Assembly (NCBI GenBank): GCA_016703525.1
Contig: JADJBW010000018.1
Coordinates: forward strand, 9,373 to 73,372
DNA from: Actinomycetota bacterium
GTDB lineage: Bacteria > Actinomycetota > Acidimicrobiia > Acidimicrobiales > Microtrichaceae
Length of the DNA stretch: 64,000 bases
Direction of reading: 5' to 3'
Shown here: positions 43,947 to 56,053 of the stretch, piece by piece
Position numbering within the stretch: position 1 is the first letter of the stretch
Layout of the letters: each line of letters begins with the position of its first letter
Position numbers and translations under genes: made by a program
Notes under the pieces: model-generated
Told to the model about the DNA's origin: nothing
The model's database searches: none
Seen by the model: the letters and a program-made list of their open reading frames with translations, nothing else

Positions 43947-45022
43947 ATGAGCGTATCCGCCGTGGACGTCGTGGCGGCAGACGGTCGGCCGGCCCGGCGC
44001 CGTCGGCGTTTCGTGCTGTGGGGCGTGTGCGGCGTGCTCGTCGTCGCGCTCGCGGCGGCGTTCATCGTCCCGTTGCCGTACTACGTCGACGCTCCGGGGC
44101 AGGTCACCGGAACCGAGCCGCGGATCTCGGTGTCGGGCCGCCAGTCGTTCGCGACACCCGGTCGGGTGATGTTCACCACCGTCAGCCAGCAGCAGGCGAC
44201 GGCGGCCCTGCTGGTTCGGTCGTGGCTGGACGACACGATCGACACGATCCCCGACGAGGTTGCGGTGCCCTCGGGGAACCGCACGAAGGAACGGGTCTTC
44301 GAGCAGCGCATGATGGACCAGTCGAAGGAGACCGCCGTTCGCGTGGCACTCGATCGGCTGGGAATCGACTACGAGGCGTCGGGCGGGGGAGCGTTCATCG
44401 CCGCATTCCTGCCCGGGTTCGAGGCGGAGCACCGCCTGTTCCAGGGCGACGTGATCGTGGCGGTCGACGGCACTGAGGTGCACACCGTCGACGACGTCGC
44501 GAACGCGATGAAGGGCCGGGCGGTCGGCTCGGTTGCCGTGCTCAGGTGCGACACCGGGCCGACGGATCGACCGATGATGTGGAGATCCCGCTCGGTCGAA
44601 ACCGCGACGACGAAAGCCGCGGCTACCTCGGCGTCGCCCTCGAGACGGCCAACCCCTCGTTCGACTTCCCCTTCAAGGTGGAACTCGACTCGGGCAATGT
44701 GATCGGACCGTCAGCCGGGCTGGCGTGGACGTTGGGGATCGTCGATCGGCTGACGCCTGGCGACCTGACCGACGGGCGCCGCGTCGCGGTGACGGGAACG
44801 ATCGATTCCGCCGGCAATGTCGGTCCGATCGGGGGCATCGCGCAGAAGGCCGAGGGGGCGAAACAGGCCGGTGCGACCGTCTTCCTGTATCCGGCGGCGA
44901 CCCCGAAAGCCGAGGTTGCCCGCGTGCGCCGGATCGCGAACGGCGATCTCGACCTGCACCCGGTCGCGACGGTGGACGACGCGCTCGAGGTTCTCGGCTT
45001 CGACGGCGCCGGGCAGCGCTGA
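43947..45022 (+). CDS. YlbL-like PDZ/Lon-type (S16) serine protease (frameshifted)
   Basis: About 358 residues, membrane anchored. A basic start (RPARRRRR) and a membrane helix are followed by a PDZ domain (about 120-195) and an S16 domain. The S16 catalytic Ser is in GNVIGPSAGLAW and the Lys in QKAEGAKQAG. The PDZ and S16 parts are in different frames; one G added at about 44543 (CTCAGG) gives AVLRVRHRADG and joins them. This matches YlbL/Rv3194c, which acts with UPF0182 and DUF2342 proteins in mycobacterial gene order. In Bacillus, YlbL degrades a cell-division inhibitor. Here UPF0182 is two genes downstream. Confidence 0.78.
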
Positions 45023-45089
45023 TCGCCGCCGATCCGGCGATCCTGGGGGGATACGCCATCGCTTGGTGTGCGACTTCTAGCATCGGGAC

Positions 45090-47861
<2,772 letters not shown>

Positions 47862-47903
47862 CGGCGACCGGGGGCTCACGCTTCCTCCGCGTAGAGTGCG
47901 GAG

Positions 47904-50834
47904 GTGAGTCCGTCTCAAGGTGTGGTGAGCGCTCGCCGCTCGGGCCGATCGCGCACGATCGGTGTGGTCGTAGCGATCGTGGTCGTCGTGCTCGTGCTGT
48001 CGGCCCGCTCGATCGCGTCGATGGTGACCGATCTGTGGTGGTTCCGTTCGCTCGGGCAGAGCGATGTCTGGGTGACGCGCCAGGTGGTGCAGATCGTTCT
48101 GGCCGTCGCGTTCTCGCTCGTCTTCTTCGTGCTGTTGTGGGCGAACATGACGATCGCGGAGCGGCTCGCTCCGGCGGTGCGCCCGCGCGGTCAACGCGAC
48201 GAACTCGTCGTTCGGTACCGGGAACTCGTCGACTCTCGTCAGCGGTTCGTCTACGTCGCGGTGTCGGCGCTGTTCGCCGTGATCGCCGGGATGGGCGCGT
48301 CCGGGGAATGGCGATCGTGGTTGCTGTTCCGCCACGGCGGTGAGGTCGGCCAGGTGGATCCGCTCCACCATGTCGACCTGGGGTTCTACCTGTTCAAGCT
48401 CCCGTTCCTGTCGTACGTGGTGGGCTGGCTGTTCGCGGCGATGGTGATCGTGGTCATGGTGGTCGCGGTGGTGCACTACTTGAACGGCGCCCTTCGGATC
48501 CCGGGTGTCGGCGGTGTGGTGAGCGGACGGGTCAAGGTGCACCTGTCGCTGCTGTTGGCCGGCTTGGCGCTCGTGCGGGGCGCCGACCACTGGCTCGACC
48601 GGTATCGGTTGACGTTCTCCGAGCGTGGGACGGTGACCGGGGCGCTGCACACCGATGTCAACGCGTCGCTGCCGGCGGCCGAACTGCTGACGATCGTGTC
48701 GGTGTTCTGCGCCGGCCTCCTCGTGGTCAACATCCGCCGCCGGGGTTGGGGGCTGCCCATGGTGGCCGTGGGGCTGTGGGCCGTGGTGTCGATCGTTGCG
48801 TCGGGCCTCTATCCGGTCGTCGTCCAGCGGTTCGTGGTGTCACCCGAGCAGTCCAAGCTCGAGCGCCGCTATCTCGAACGCAACATTGCGGCCACCCGCT
48901 CATCGTTCGGACTCGCCGATGTCGAGGTGCACGGGTACGACTACGAGGAGGCGCTGTCGAGCGACGCGGTCGAAGCCAACACGGCGACGTTGCGCAACAT
49001 TCGCCTCCTCGATCCGGCGGTGGTGACGCGCAGCTTCAACAGCCTGCAGGCGAAGGCCGGGTACTACGAGTTCTCCGACCTCGACGTCGATCGCTACGAC
49101 ATCGACGGTGCCCTGACACAGGTTCTGATCTCGACGCGCGAGCTGAAGCGAGACGCGATTCCTTCCGACACGTGGGAGAGCACGCACCTTCGCTACACCC
49201 ACGGCGTTGGCGTGGCGATGGCACCGGCCAACCACGTGGATGCAGACGGCCTGCCGTCGTTCGTCGCTGGAGGCGTGCCCACGCTGGTCGACAAGACGGT
49301 GGAGGGCGTCTCGCTCAAGCGTCCGCAGGTGTACTTCGGCGAAACGGCGTCGTCGGGCCTCGACGACGACTATGCGATCGTCGACACGAACCTGGAGGAA
49401 CAGGACCACCAGTTCGCGGGCGATGGGGGTGTTCGCGTCGATGGCACCCTCGGGCGGCTCGCGTTCGCGCTGCGCTTCGGCGACCTCGACCCGCTCATCT
49501 CGAACTACGTGACCGACGAGTCGCGGGTGCTCTATGTCCGCAACGTGCGCGACCGTGTGGAGTCGCTCGCACCGTTCGTGAGCTGGGACGCCGACTCGTA
49601 CCCCGTGCTCGTGAACGGCGGCATCTCGTTCGTGATCGACGGATACACGACGGCCGACACGATGCCGTACTCGCAGCGCGTGCTCCCCGAGGTCGACGCC
49701 GACTCGGGGCTGTACGGCCAGCAGATCAATTACGTCCGCAACTCGGTGAAGGCGGTGGTCGATGCCTACTCGGGCGAGACGCATCTCTACCGAGTCGACG
49801 AGTTCTACCCCGACGGACCCGACCCGGTGATCGCCGCGTATCAGCGTGCATTTCCCACGTTGATCGAGGACGGCAAGCTCCTGCCCGAGGCCCTGCTCGC
49901 GCACCTGCGGTATCCCGAGGACTTCTTCCGAGTCCAGACGCAGATGTGGACGCGGTATCACCTCACCGACCCCGACGCGTTCTACTCGCGTGAGGACGGT
50001 TGGTCGGTCGCCGTGCAACCGCCGAGTTCGATCGATGCCCAGGTCACGAGCGCGCAGACGAACGAGGTCACGCCGTATTACCTGCAGATGCGCTTGCCCG
50101 ATGAGCGGTCGGACGAGTTCGCGCTGCTCCGGCCGTTCGTGCCCTACTCCTCGGCAGATCGGTCGCCCCGCAAGCAGCTCACGGCGTTCATGGTGGCGCG
50201 AAGCGACCCGGGCCGATACGGGCGCCTCGAGGTGTTCGAGATGTCGGAGGGACGCTCGAAAGGGGAGCTCGTTGCGAATCGCAACGTGGCCGGCCCGCTC
50301 GCCGCACACGAGGCGATGGTGTCGGACACGAAGAGCCGGTTCACCGAGCAGCTCACTCTTTTGAACGGCCGCGGCGGAGGGTCGCGTGCGACGCTCGGGA
50401 ACATGGTCATGGTGCCCGTGGGGAGGAGCCTGCTCTACGTGCGGCCGGTCTACGTCGCCGGCGACGCGGAGGGCTCGGCGAACCCGTTGCGCCTGGTGGT
50501 GGTGTGGGTGAACGGCCAGGTGGCCGTCGGTGACACGCTCGACGACGCGTTGGCCGACCTGTTCCCCGAAGCGAACCTCGGCCCGGCGGAGGGAACCGCC
50601 GATCCGGCCGATCCGGCGGACCCGGCCGACCCGGCCGACCCCGACACGCCGACCGCGTCTGGGGCCGACGAGTTGCTCGCGCAGGCGATCGATCTCTTCG
50701 ACCAGGCGGACGCGGCGCTTCGAGCCGGCGGCCCCGACAGCCTCGGCGACTACCAGCGGCTGGTGGACGAGGCCGCAGCGAAGGTGCAGTCGGCCTATTC
50801 GAGCCTCGCTCCCACGTCCGCACCGGCTGGGTGA
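47904..50834 (+). CDS. UPF0182 family membrane protein
   Basis: A 976-residue protein with seven or so N-terminal membrane helices (about 20-310) and a long extracytoplasmic domain (about 320-900). The pattern DLWWFRSLGQSDVW, FVVSPEQSKLERRYLERNI and YLQMRLPDERSDEF is typical of UPF0182 (COG1615, Rv3193c in M. tuberculosis). The C-terminus has a short tandem Asp-Pro-Ala repeat and a helical tail. The family function is unknown. It starts at GTG 47904 and follows the DivIVA-like gene. Confidence 0.92.
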   Translation: MSPSQGVVSARRSGRSRTIGVVVAIVVVVLVLSARSIASMVTDLWWFRSLGQSDVWVTRQVVQIVLAVAFSLVFFVLLWANMTIAERLAPAVRPRGQRDELVVRYRELVDSRQRFVYVAVSALFAVIAGMGASGEWRSWLLFRHGGEVGQVDPLHHVDLGFYLFKLPFLSYVVGWLFAAMVIVVMVVAVVHYLNGALRIPGVGGVVSGRVKVHLSLLLAGLALVRGADHWLDRYRLTFSERGTVTGALHTDVNASLPAAELLTIVSVFCAGLLVVNIRRRGWGLPMVAVGLWAVVSIVASGLYPVVVQRFVVSPEQSKLERRYLERNIAATRSSFGLADVEVHGYDYEEALSSDAVEANTATLRNIRLLDPAVVTRSFNSLQAKAGYYEFSDLDVDRYDIDGALTQVLISTRELKRDAIPSDTWESTHLRYTHGVGVAMAPANHVDADGLPSFVAGGVPTLVDKTVEGVSLKRPQVYFGETASSGLDDDYAIVDTNLEEQDHQFAGDGGVRVDGTLGRLAFALRFGDLDPLISNYVTDESRVLYVRNVRDRVESLAPFVSWDADSYPVLVNGGISFVIDGYTTADTMPYSQRVLPEVDADSGLYGQQINYVRNSVKAVVDAYSGETHLYRVDEFYPDGPDPVIAAYQRAFPTLIEDGKLLPEALLAHLRYPEDFFRVQTQMWTRYHLTDPDAFYSREDGWSVAVQPPSSIDAQVTSAQTNEVTPYYLQMRLPDERSDEFALLRPFVPYSSADRSPRKQLTAFMVARSDPGRYGRLEVFEMSEGRSKGELVANRNVAGPLAAHEAMVSDTKSRFTEQLTLLNGRGGGSRATLGNMVMVPVGRSLLYVRPVYVAGDAEGSANPLRLVVVWVNGQVAVGDTLDDALADLFPEANLGPAEGTADPADPADPADPADPDTPTASGADELLAQAIDLFDQADAALRAGGPDSLGDYQRLVDEAAAKVQSAYSSLAPTSAPAG

Positions 50835-50886
50835 ACCTCAACGGTGACCCGTGCAGTGGGGTCCGTGCCAACTACCATCCGGCGCC

Positions 50887-51534
50887 GTGACTGCCCTGAT
50901 GCTGGCCGCCGGGGGATTCCTCGATCCCAAACAACTCCTGAGCAACGGCGGCTATGCGCTGCTGTTCCTCATCATCTTCGCCGAGTCGGGCCTGCTGGTC
51001 GGGTTCTTCCTCCCGGGCGATTCGCTGCTCTTCACGGCGGGTGCGATCGCGGCGGGTGCGTTCGCCCCGCACCTCGATGTCGATTTCAACGTCGTCGTGC
51101 TGTGCGTCGGCTGTTTCCTCGCTGCGGTCATCGGCGATCAGGTCGGGTATCTGATCGGGGCGAAGGCCGGGCGTCGGCTCTTCAACCGACCCGACTCGCG
51201 CCTGTTCAAGAAGGAATACGTCGACAAGGCCGAAGGGTTCTTCGCGAGGTACGGCGCGAAGGCGATCGTGCTCGCCCGATTCGTGCCGGTAGTGCGGACC
51301 TTCGTTCCGACGGTGGCCGGCGTGTCACGGATGAACTACCCGCTGTTCCTGCGCTTCAACCTCATCGGGGGGCTGATCTGGGGCGTCGGGGTCACGTTGC
51401 TCGGCTACCTGTTCGGCAACATCTCCTACGTCAAGGAGAACTTCGAGATCGCGATTCTCGGCGTGGTGGTGCTCAGCCTTGCGCCGATCCTGTTCGAGGT
51501 GCTGTCGCACCGTCGTTCTGCTGGTCAGTCGTAG
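50887..51534 (+). CDS. DedA-family membrane protein
   Basis: A 215-residue membrane protein of the DedA/SNARE-associated family. GLLVGFFLPGDSLLF and the later RFVPVVRTFVPTVAG with two conserved Arg and Pro residues match the family, whose members act in lipid transport and membrane potential. It has about five hydrophobic segments. It begins at GTG 50887, 52 bp after the UPF0182 stop. Confidence 0.9.
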   Translation: MTALMLAAGGFLDPKQLLSNGGYALLFLIIFAESGLLVGFFLPGDSLLFTAGAIAAGAFAPHLDVDFNVVVLCVGCFLAAVIGDQVGYLIGAKAGRRLFNRPDSRLFKKEYVDKAEGFFARYGAKAIVLARFVPVVRTFVPTVAGVSRMNYPLFLRFNLIGGLIWGVGVTLLGYLFGNISYVKENFEIAILGVVVLSLAPILFEVLSHRRSAGQS

Positions 51535-51753
51535 CGGTCCGCCCGGTCGACGGGTTGCCGGTGCCCGTGGCGCTCGACGGTTGTGTTGCCGTTGCGTTTG
51601 ACGCGGTGAATCCGCCTGGGCTGGACTTGCCCGACGGTTTTCTCTTCGTGGGCCGAATTGCCGCGCCCGATCGAGAGGAGATGGCCAATCGACGTCCGTT
51701 GACGCAGTGACTCCGCCCGGATCGCCGTCACCGACCAGGGAAGGAACCAGCCA
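51535..51753. other. Gene-free 219-bp stretch
   Basis: No gene, hairpin with a T tract or promoter pattern that I can support. GGAAGGAACC near 51738 is the ribosome site of the pyrophosphatase gene. Confidence 0.5.
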
Positions 51754-54039
51754 ATGAGTGGTCTTGTGGCTGCCGAGGGGAGCTACCAGCTCTTCGAACT
51801 CGATGGCGCCGCGTGGATGTGGCTCGGGATCAGCGGCGGAGTCGCTGTACTCGCGCTGCTCGTCGGCCTCGCCATGATGAAGGGCGTCCTCGCACTTCCG
51901 ACCGGCACCGAGGAGATGCAGACGATCGCCGGAGCGGTGCAGGAGGGCGCGATGGCCTACATCCGCCGTCAGTTCCGCACGATCGGAATGATCGTGATCC
52001 CGGTGGCGATCATCGTGTTCGCGACGTCCGACGAGATCAAGCGGCTCGCCGGCGCGACGGTCGACATGAGCAGCAGCCTGTCGTTCGGGGCGTCCGGCGG
52101 ATTCCGCACGGTCGCGTTCCTGATCGGTGCGTCGGCGTCCGGCTTCATCGGCTTCCTGGGCATGTGGCTTTCGACCCGGGCCAACCTGCGCACGGCTGCT
52201 GCCGCGCAGACCGGTTCGATGAACGCAGCGATGCAGGTCGCCTTCCGGGCCGGCGGCACGATCGGCCTGTTCACCGCCGGGCTCGGTCTGCTGGGTGCCA
52301 CGGCGATCATCGTCGTGTTCCGCAACACCGCCTCGGTGATCCTCGTCGGCTTCGGATTCGGCGGCTCGCTGCTTGCGCTGTTCCTGCGCGTCGGCGGCGG
52401 CATCTTCACCAAGGCCGCCGACGTCGGCGCCGACCTGGTGGGCAAGGTCGAGGCGGGCATCCCCGAGGACGACCCCCGCAACCCGGCCACCATCGCCGAC
52501 AACGTGGGCGACAACGTGGGCGACTGCGCCGGCATGGCGTCCGACCTCTTCGAGAGCTTCGGCGTGACGCTCGTGGCGTCGATCATCCTCGGCGTCTCGG
52601 CGTTCAGTTCGGGAGGTCTCGGGCTCAGCGGTGCGAACGCGGCGAAGGGCCTGATCTTCCCGCTTGCGGTCGTGGCGCTCGGACTTGTGTCGTCGATCGT
52701 GTCGATCTACCTGGTCAAGGCCAACGAGGGTGAGACCGATGCGCTCAAGCCCATCAACCGGGGCCTCAACATCGCCTCGATCCTGGCCCTCATCGGCGCC
52801 GCGATCGTGGCGTTCGGCTATGTCGGCAACCCCGCCGGGTCGAAGATTTCCAGCCCGAACGTGCGCATGTTCGCCGCCGTGCTGGTGGGCGTGGTGCTCG
52901 GCCAGGCGGCCAGCCGCATCACGCAGTACTTCACGTCGAGCCAGTTCAAGCCGGTGAGAGACATCGCCGACTCGGGCAAGACCGGCCCGGCCACCGTCGT
53001 GCTCTCCGGCATCAGCGCAGGCCTCGAGTCGGCGGTGTGGGCGGCGGTCGCGATCTGTGTTGCGATCGGCGCCGCGCTGGCGCTCGGCGGCGGCAACTCG
53101 CACTTCAGCCTGTACCTCGTCGCGCTCACCGGCATCGGCATGTTGTCGACCACGGGCATCGTCGTCGCCGAGGACACGTTCGGCCCGATCGCCGACAACG
53201 CGCAGGGCATCGCCGAGATGGCCGGCGTGTTCGAGGGGCGGACCGAGGAGATCCTCGACGGCCTCGACACGGTCGGCAACACCACCAAGGCGGTCACGAA
53301 GGGCTTCGCGATCGGCACGGCGGTCATCGCAGCGGTCGCGCTCTTCGCTTCGTTCACCGAGACCATCGGCGGCGGCGTGATCAACATCGCCGAGCCGAAG
53401 ACGTTCATCGGAGCCATCATCGGCGGCGCAGTCGTGTTCCTCTTCTCGGGCCTCGCGATCGTCGCGGTGAGCCGTACCGCCGGCGTGGTCGTCGAAGAGG
53501 TCCGTCGCCAGTTCCGCGAGAAGCCCGGGATCATGGACTACACCGAGACGCCGGACTACGGCCCGGCCATCGACATCTGCACCAGCGCGGCGCTCGGCGA
53601 ACTCGCGACGGCCGCCCTGCTCGCCGTGCTCCCGCCGGTGGTGGTGGGCTTCGGCATCGGCAAGTTCGCGCTCGGCGCGTACCTGGTGGCCGCGATCGTG
53701 GTCGGCATGCTGATGGCGAACTACCTGTCGAACGCCGGCGGGGCGTGGGACAACGCCAAGAAGTTCGTCGAGGAAGGCAACCACGGCGGCAAGGGTTCCG
53801 AGGTGCACAAGGCGGTCGTGATCGGCGACACCGTCGGCGATCCGTTCAAGGACACCGCCGGCCCGGCGATCAACCCGCTGATCAAGGTGATGAACCTGGT
53901 CGCGCTGCTGATCCTGCCCGCGATCCTCAAGCTCGAGGACGACGGCATCCGCTACGTCATCGCCGGCGCGGCGCTGGTGGTAATCCTCGGTTCGGTCATG
54001 TTCTCGAAGCGGGCCGGCCAGGGCCTCAAGACGGCGTGA
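51754..54039 (+). CDS. hppA: Membrane-bound proton-pumping pyrophosphatase (K+-independent)
   Basis: A 761-residue protein with about 16 membrane helices. The substrate motifs DVGADLVGKVE and ADNVGDNVGDCAGM and a C-terminal GDTVGDPFKDTAGP block bind Mg-PPi. The GNTTKA motif has Lys at the position that separates K+-independent from K+-dependent enzymes, so it is predicted not to need potassium. It hydrolyses pyrophosphate and pumps protons, saving energy from biosynthesis. Its stop overlaps the enoyl-CoA hydratase start (TGATG). Confidence 0.95.
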   Translation: MSGLVAAEGSYQLFELDGAAWMWLGISGGVAVLALLVGLAMMKGVLALPTGTEEMQTIAGAVQEGAMAYIRRQFRTIGMIVIPVAIIVFATSDEIKRLAGATVDMSSSLSFGASGGFRTVAFLIGASASGFIGFLGMWLSTRANLRTAAAAQTGSMNAAMQVAFRAGGTIGLFTAGLGLLGATAIIVVFRNTASVILVGFGFGGSLLALFLRVGGGIFTKAADVGADLVGKVEAGIPEDDPRNPATIADNVGDNVGDCAGMASDLFESFGVTLVASIILGVSAFSSGGLGLSGANAAKGLIFPLAVVALGLVSSIVSIYLVKANEGETDALKPINRGLNIASILALIGAAIVAFGYVGNPAGSKISSPNVRMFAAVLVGVVLGQAASRITQYFTSSQFKPVRDIADSGKTGPATVVLSGISAGLESAVWAAVAICVAIGAALALGGGNSHFSLYLVALTGIGMLSTTGIVVAEDTFGPIADNAQGIAEMAGVFEGRTEEILDGLDTVGNTTKAVTKGFAIGTAVIAAVALFASFTETIGGGVINIAEPKTFIGAIIGGAVVFLFSGLAIVAVSRTAGVVVEEVRRQFREKPGIMDYTETPDYGPAIDICTSAALGELATAALLAVLPPVVVGFGIGKFALGAYLVAAIVVGMLMANYLSNAGGAWDNAKKFVEEGNHGGKGSEVHKAVVIGDTVGDPFKDTAGPAINPLIKVMNLVALLILPAILKLEDDGIRYVIAGAALVVILGSVMFSKRAGQGLKTA

Positions 54040-54839
54040 TGTCGGCGGTGCCCGCCGGCACGGACGGCCCGGTTCGGGTCGATCGTGTCGGCGCGGTCAC
54101 CGTCGTGACCATCGATCGACCGGCGGCCCGCAACGCCGTCGACGGTCCAACGGCCGCCGCGCTGCACGACGCGTTCGTGGCGTTCGATGCCGACGCCGAC
54201 TCGTCGGTCGCCGTGCTGTCGGGTGCCGCCGGAACGTTCTGCGCCGGAGCCGACTTGAAGGCGATCGGTTCCGAGCGCGCCAACCCGGTGCACATCGCCG
54301 CCGGCACGCCTGGACCGATGGGCCCGACGCGGCTCAACCTGTCGAAGCCGGTGATCGCGGCGGTCGAGGGGTACGCGGTCGCCGGTGGGCTGGAGCTCGC
54401 CGTGTGGTGCGACCTGCGCGTCGTCGCCGAGGACGCCGTGTTCGGCGTGTTCTGTCGCCGTTGGGGCGTGCCGTTGATTGACGGCGGCACGGTGCGACTG
54501 CCGCGCCTGGTGGGCGCGTCGGTCGCGATGGACCTGATCCTGACCGGTCGGCCGGTCGACGCCGCCGAGGCGCTGCGCATCGGGCTCGCCAACAGGGTCT
54601 GCGCTCCGGGACGCGCCCTGGCGACGGCCGTCGAGTTGGCGGAGCACCTGGCCGCGTTCCCACAGACCTGCCTGCGCGCCGATCTGATGTCGGCCCGCGC
54701 CGCGTTCGACGCGCCGGTCGCGGACCGGCTGCTCGCCGAGGCCCGCGACGGGCTGGCGGCGTTGCGGTCCGGCGACACGCGGGCGGGCATCGCGCGGTTC
54801 GCCGCGGGCGCCGGTCGCGGCGGTTCGTTCGAGGGCTGA
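54039..54839 (+). CDS. Enoyl-CoA hydratase/isomerase family protein
   Basis: A 266-residue crotonase-fold protein. The oxyanion-hole segments are AGTFCAGADLKAIG and AVEGYAVAGGLELAVW. In place of the second catalytic Glu of hydratases the strand reads FGVFCRRWGVPLIDGG, which still has a charged block but not the usual G-P-E-I. It may act on an acyl-CoA other than a plain enoyl-CoA. It starts at ATG 54039 inside the hppA stop. Confidence 0.82.
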   Translation: MSAVPAGTDGPVRVDRVGAVTVVTIDRPAARNAVDGPTAAALHDAFVAFDADADSSVAVLSGAAGTFCAGADLKAIGSERANPVHIAAGTPGPMGPTRLNLSKPVIAAVEGYAVAGGLELAVWCDLRVVAEDAVFGVFCRRWGVPLIDGGTVRLPRLVGASVAMDLILTGRPVDAAEALRIGLANRVCAPGRALATAVELAEHLAAFPQTCLRADLMSARAAFDAPVADRLLAEARDGLAALRSGDTRAGIARFAAGAGRGGSFEG

Positions 54840-54942
54840 CGCGTTCCGGCATCGACGAGGGGCGCGGATCGGCGGCAGGGGCCCGCGCCGGTCTGGCATC
54901 CTTCATCGCCACACCACTCCGACCCGACTTCCTGGAGACCGC

Positions 54943-55245
54943 ATGATTCTCGTGACCGGCACCATCACCTTCGACGCCGACAAGACCGACACGCTGTTGT
55001 CGGCGGTCGCCGAGCTCGTTCCGGCGACCCTCGCCGAGGAGGGCTGCGTCGACTACGGCTTCTGGTTGTCGCCGACCGAGCCGGGCGTGGTGCGGGTGGT
55101 CGAGCAGTGGGCCGACGAGGCGGCGCTCAACGCCCATTTCGCCACGATGCACATGGCGACGTTCATGGGTGCCATGGGCGACTGCGGCATCTCGGCGACC
55201 GACATCTGGCGTCACGATGTGGCGCAATCATCGAAGCTGATGTAG
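54943..55245 (+). CDS. ABM-domain (antibiotic biosynthesis monooxygenase-like) protein
   Basis: A 100-residue alpha/beta-barrel monomer-type protein of the ABM family. VTGTITFDADKTD, FWLSPTEPGVVRVVEQW and HFATMHMATFM match the usual pattern. ABM proteins include haem-degrading and quinone-forming oxygenases, but most small members have no known substrate. It is followed by the amidotransferase after 16 bp, probably in one transcript. Confidence 0.82.
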   Translation: MILVTGTITFDADKTDTLLSAVAELVPATLAEEGCVDYGFWLSPTEPGVVRVVEQWADEAALNAHFATMHMATFMGAMGDCGISATDIWRHDVAQSSKLM

Positions 55246-55261
55246 CGGGCGAGGGCGCAGC

Positions 55262-56000
55262 GTGCCTCGGGCACTGATCCTTCACCACGACGCCAATTCG
55301 TCCAGTGGGTTGATCGCGGCGCCGCTGCGTGCCGCCGGTTTCGATCTCGCGGACCACTTCATCTGTGACGAGATCGACTCGCCGGTCGCGGCGGGGCCGT
55401 TGCCGTCGATCGACGGCGTCGACCTGCTGGTGGCGCTCGGCTCGCGCTGGTCGGTCTACGACACCGACACGATCGGCTCGTGGATCGGTGCGGAGCTGGA
55501 GCTCCTGCGCGAGGCCGACCGGCGCGGCCTGGCGACCCTCGGCATCTGTTTCGGCTCGCAGGCGCTCGCCGCCGCGCACGGCGGGTCGGTGAGCGCCGCG
55601 ACGACGCCGGAGATCGGCTGGTACCCGGTGGATCCCGTCGGGGGCGGCGGCCCCGATCCGGCGTCCACGTCCGATGCCGGCGACCTCGGCCCGATCGCGC
55701 CCGGTCCGTGGTTCCAGTGGCATCTCGACGTGTTCACGGTTCCTCCGGGCGCCGAGCTGCTGGCTGCCAGCCCGGTCGGCCCGCAGGCGTTTCGGCTGCG
55801 CCGCAACCTTGGCGTGCAGTTCCACCCGGAGCTCGACGTGGACGTGCTCGAACTCTGGATGGTCAACGACCGAGACCAGCTGGTCGCGAGCGGGATCGAC
55901 GTGGAGTCGCTTGGTCGCCGAGACGCGCCTGAACCACGGTGCGGCGCAGGCGCGCGCCGGTCGCCTGATCGACTGGTTCCTGCGGGTGATCGCCGCCTGA
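55262..56000 (+). CDS. Type 1 glutamine amidotransferase (frameshifted near the C-terminus)
   Basis: About 245 residues of a class I glutamine amidotransferase. The nucleophile Cys is in LGICFGSQALAAAHGG, and the His-x-Glu of the triad is in LGVQFHPELDVD. It would supply ammonia to a partner synthase or hydrolyse a gamma-glutamyl compound (GuaA/YfcH-like). After about 55911 (CTTGG) the frame must change by one base to read LVAETRLNHGAAQARAGRL and reach the stop at 56000. Its partner is not next to it. Confidence 0.75.
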
Positions 56001-56053
56001 GAGTCGCTCATCGTTGGAGTCGAGCCGACGGATGCCTCCGGTAGCCTCGACCC

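Noticed and set aside
51325..53808. 827-codon open frame opposite the pyrophosphatase gene
   Set aside because: A shadow of hppA in another frame; no conserved domain and extreme composition.
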